A DNA stretch of 64,000 nt. Origin: Flagellimonas ochracea. GTDB lineage: Bacteria > Bacteroidota > Bacteroidia > Flavobacteriales > Flavobacteriaceae. Location of the stretch: assembly GCF_009903685.1 (NCBI RefSeq), contig NZ_JAAABI010000001.1:1054001-1118000 (forward strand), in the 5' to 3' direction. The stretch's first letter is position 1. Every line of letters starts with the position of its first letter. Position numbers and translations under genes: made by a program. Positions 63,521-64,000 of the stretch are shown here, in pieces. Under the pieces are notes generated by a model. The model was not told the DNA's origin. It searched no databases and saw nothing but the letters and a program-made list of their open reading frames with translations.

Positions 63521-64000
63521 ATGTGCTTTCAAATTCTTACGACATTGTTCCTTTTTTAATTGAATCTTTCAATAAGGGCGAAAAAGCACTTCATAAAAAA
63601 ATATGGTCTCATTTGTAATTTTCCATCTTCAAATAAAATTTCTAATTAGACTATTTTCATTAAGACTTAAGAACTAATGAAATTTGAGGTGTTTTGTCAA
63701 AAAATTATGGTTGCGTAAAGCACAAAGTGTTTACATTTTTTGTCCTGCAAGCAGGACGAAGAATGTAAAGCAAGAGGGTAACACGCTAACGCGATGTTAC
63801 AATTTATAGTTGATTGATTTTCAGTTAGTTGATGTAATCAAGAATTTCGTGAAAAACAGTTTTTACGCCAAAAACCCTGGGAAGCACTATAAACACTGAA
63901 AGTTTTTGGCGCAAAAAATATTATTTGATGCTTATTGTTGACGTTTGAACCGCCTTTTTTCAAGGATTTAGTTTAAAGTTATTTGTTGCGATTTGAAGAA
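63521..64000. other. Non-coding, AT-rich region with clustered inverted repeats
   Basis: I see no supported gene in these 480 bases. They hold TTTCATTA/TAATGAAA (63655-63682) and a 40-base near-perfect hairpin (63730-63769: outer TTTACATT/AATGTAAA, inner GTCCTGC/GCAGGAC, joined by T-A and G-U pairs). They also hold a 9-bp stem with one bulge (63778-63800: GTAACA-CGC, TAAC, GCG-A-TGTTAC) and a 16-bp inverted repeat with one mismatch (63860-63875 and 63902-63917: core CGCCAAAAAC/GTTTTTGGCG). GTAAAGCA occurs at 63715 and again at 63765. Confidence 0.6.

Noticed and set aside
63730-63800. CRISPR or integron attC-like array.
   Set aside because: The repeats are inverted, not evenly spaced direct repeats, and the attC core GTTRRRY pairing is not seen.

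Overview
The window reads as a chromosome segment of a marine member of the Flavobacteriaceae (Bacteroidota), possibly in the Muricauda/Flagellimonas/Maribacter neighbourhood, though the genus is a guess. Supporting signs are the bacillithiol gene bshA, a GH3/beta-lactamase fusion, LptD-MlaD-SPOR amidase genes, promoters of the Bacteroidota type (TAnnTTTG -7 boxes), no obvious Shine-Dalgarno sequences, and many SPII or Sec signals on secreted hydrolases.

Layout. 1-15 kb holds core genes: bshA (cut by the left edge), the GH3/beta-lactamase gene, an operon of amidase, mlaD, two Fe-S electron-transfer proteins and a small protein, then lptD, ridA and a glycolytic operon pfkA-gapA-BadF-type kinase. 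15-25 kb holds tamB, tsaD, a TfoX-like gene, rsmE, a DUF4159 gene, an AI-2E family permease and a THUMP-like methyltransferase. 25-38 kb is a run of mostly minus-strand exported enzymes: D-Ala-D-Ala dipeptidase, esterase, DoxX, S41 protease, BNR-repeat lipoprotein, DJ-1/PfpI protein. It continues with a tightly coupled M13 peptidase, beta-lactamase-like, amidohydrolase, intradiol dioxygenase and FG-GAP group, with an AraC regulator nearby. 38-45 kb holds a LolA-like protein, cspA with a long leader, a decayed alpha/beta-hydrolase gene, and ybbP-ybbA divergent from a tesA-like gene.

At 45.49 kb the 3' part of a tRNA-Arg (anticodon loop to discriminator base), with its terminator still attached, abuts a tyrosine-recombinase gene. 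This looks like the left attachment site of an integrated element extending rightwards; no right end or intact tRNA was seen before the window ends.

The likely cargo (46.9-62.8 kb) is the most interesting part: an arylsulfatase, a periplasmic formylglycine-generating enzyme to activate it, three outer-membrane beta-barrel proteins, a DUF4136 lipoprotein, a trypsin/PDZ protease, a membrane adenylate cyclase, a K+-channel-like protein, a giant cytoplasmic sensor kinase (pseudokinase, STAND-type ATPase, GAF, LytS-type histidine kinase) and a LytTR response regulator. Four operons of this region each start with the same promoter architecture: two 10-bp direct repeats 21 bp apart, 10 bp, a -33 tetramer, 16 bp, and a TAnnTTTG-like -7 box. 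The distance from -7 box to repeat is identical in all four (38 bp). The 21-bp period is what LytTR-domain regulators bind, so I infer a regulon, controlled by the local LytTR protein, that joins the sulfatase to its maturase, barrels and channel. The last 480 bases carry no gene but several hairpins.
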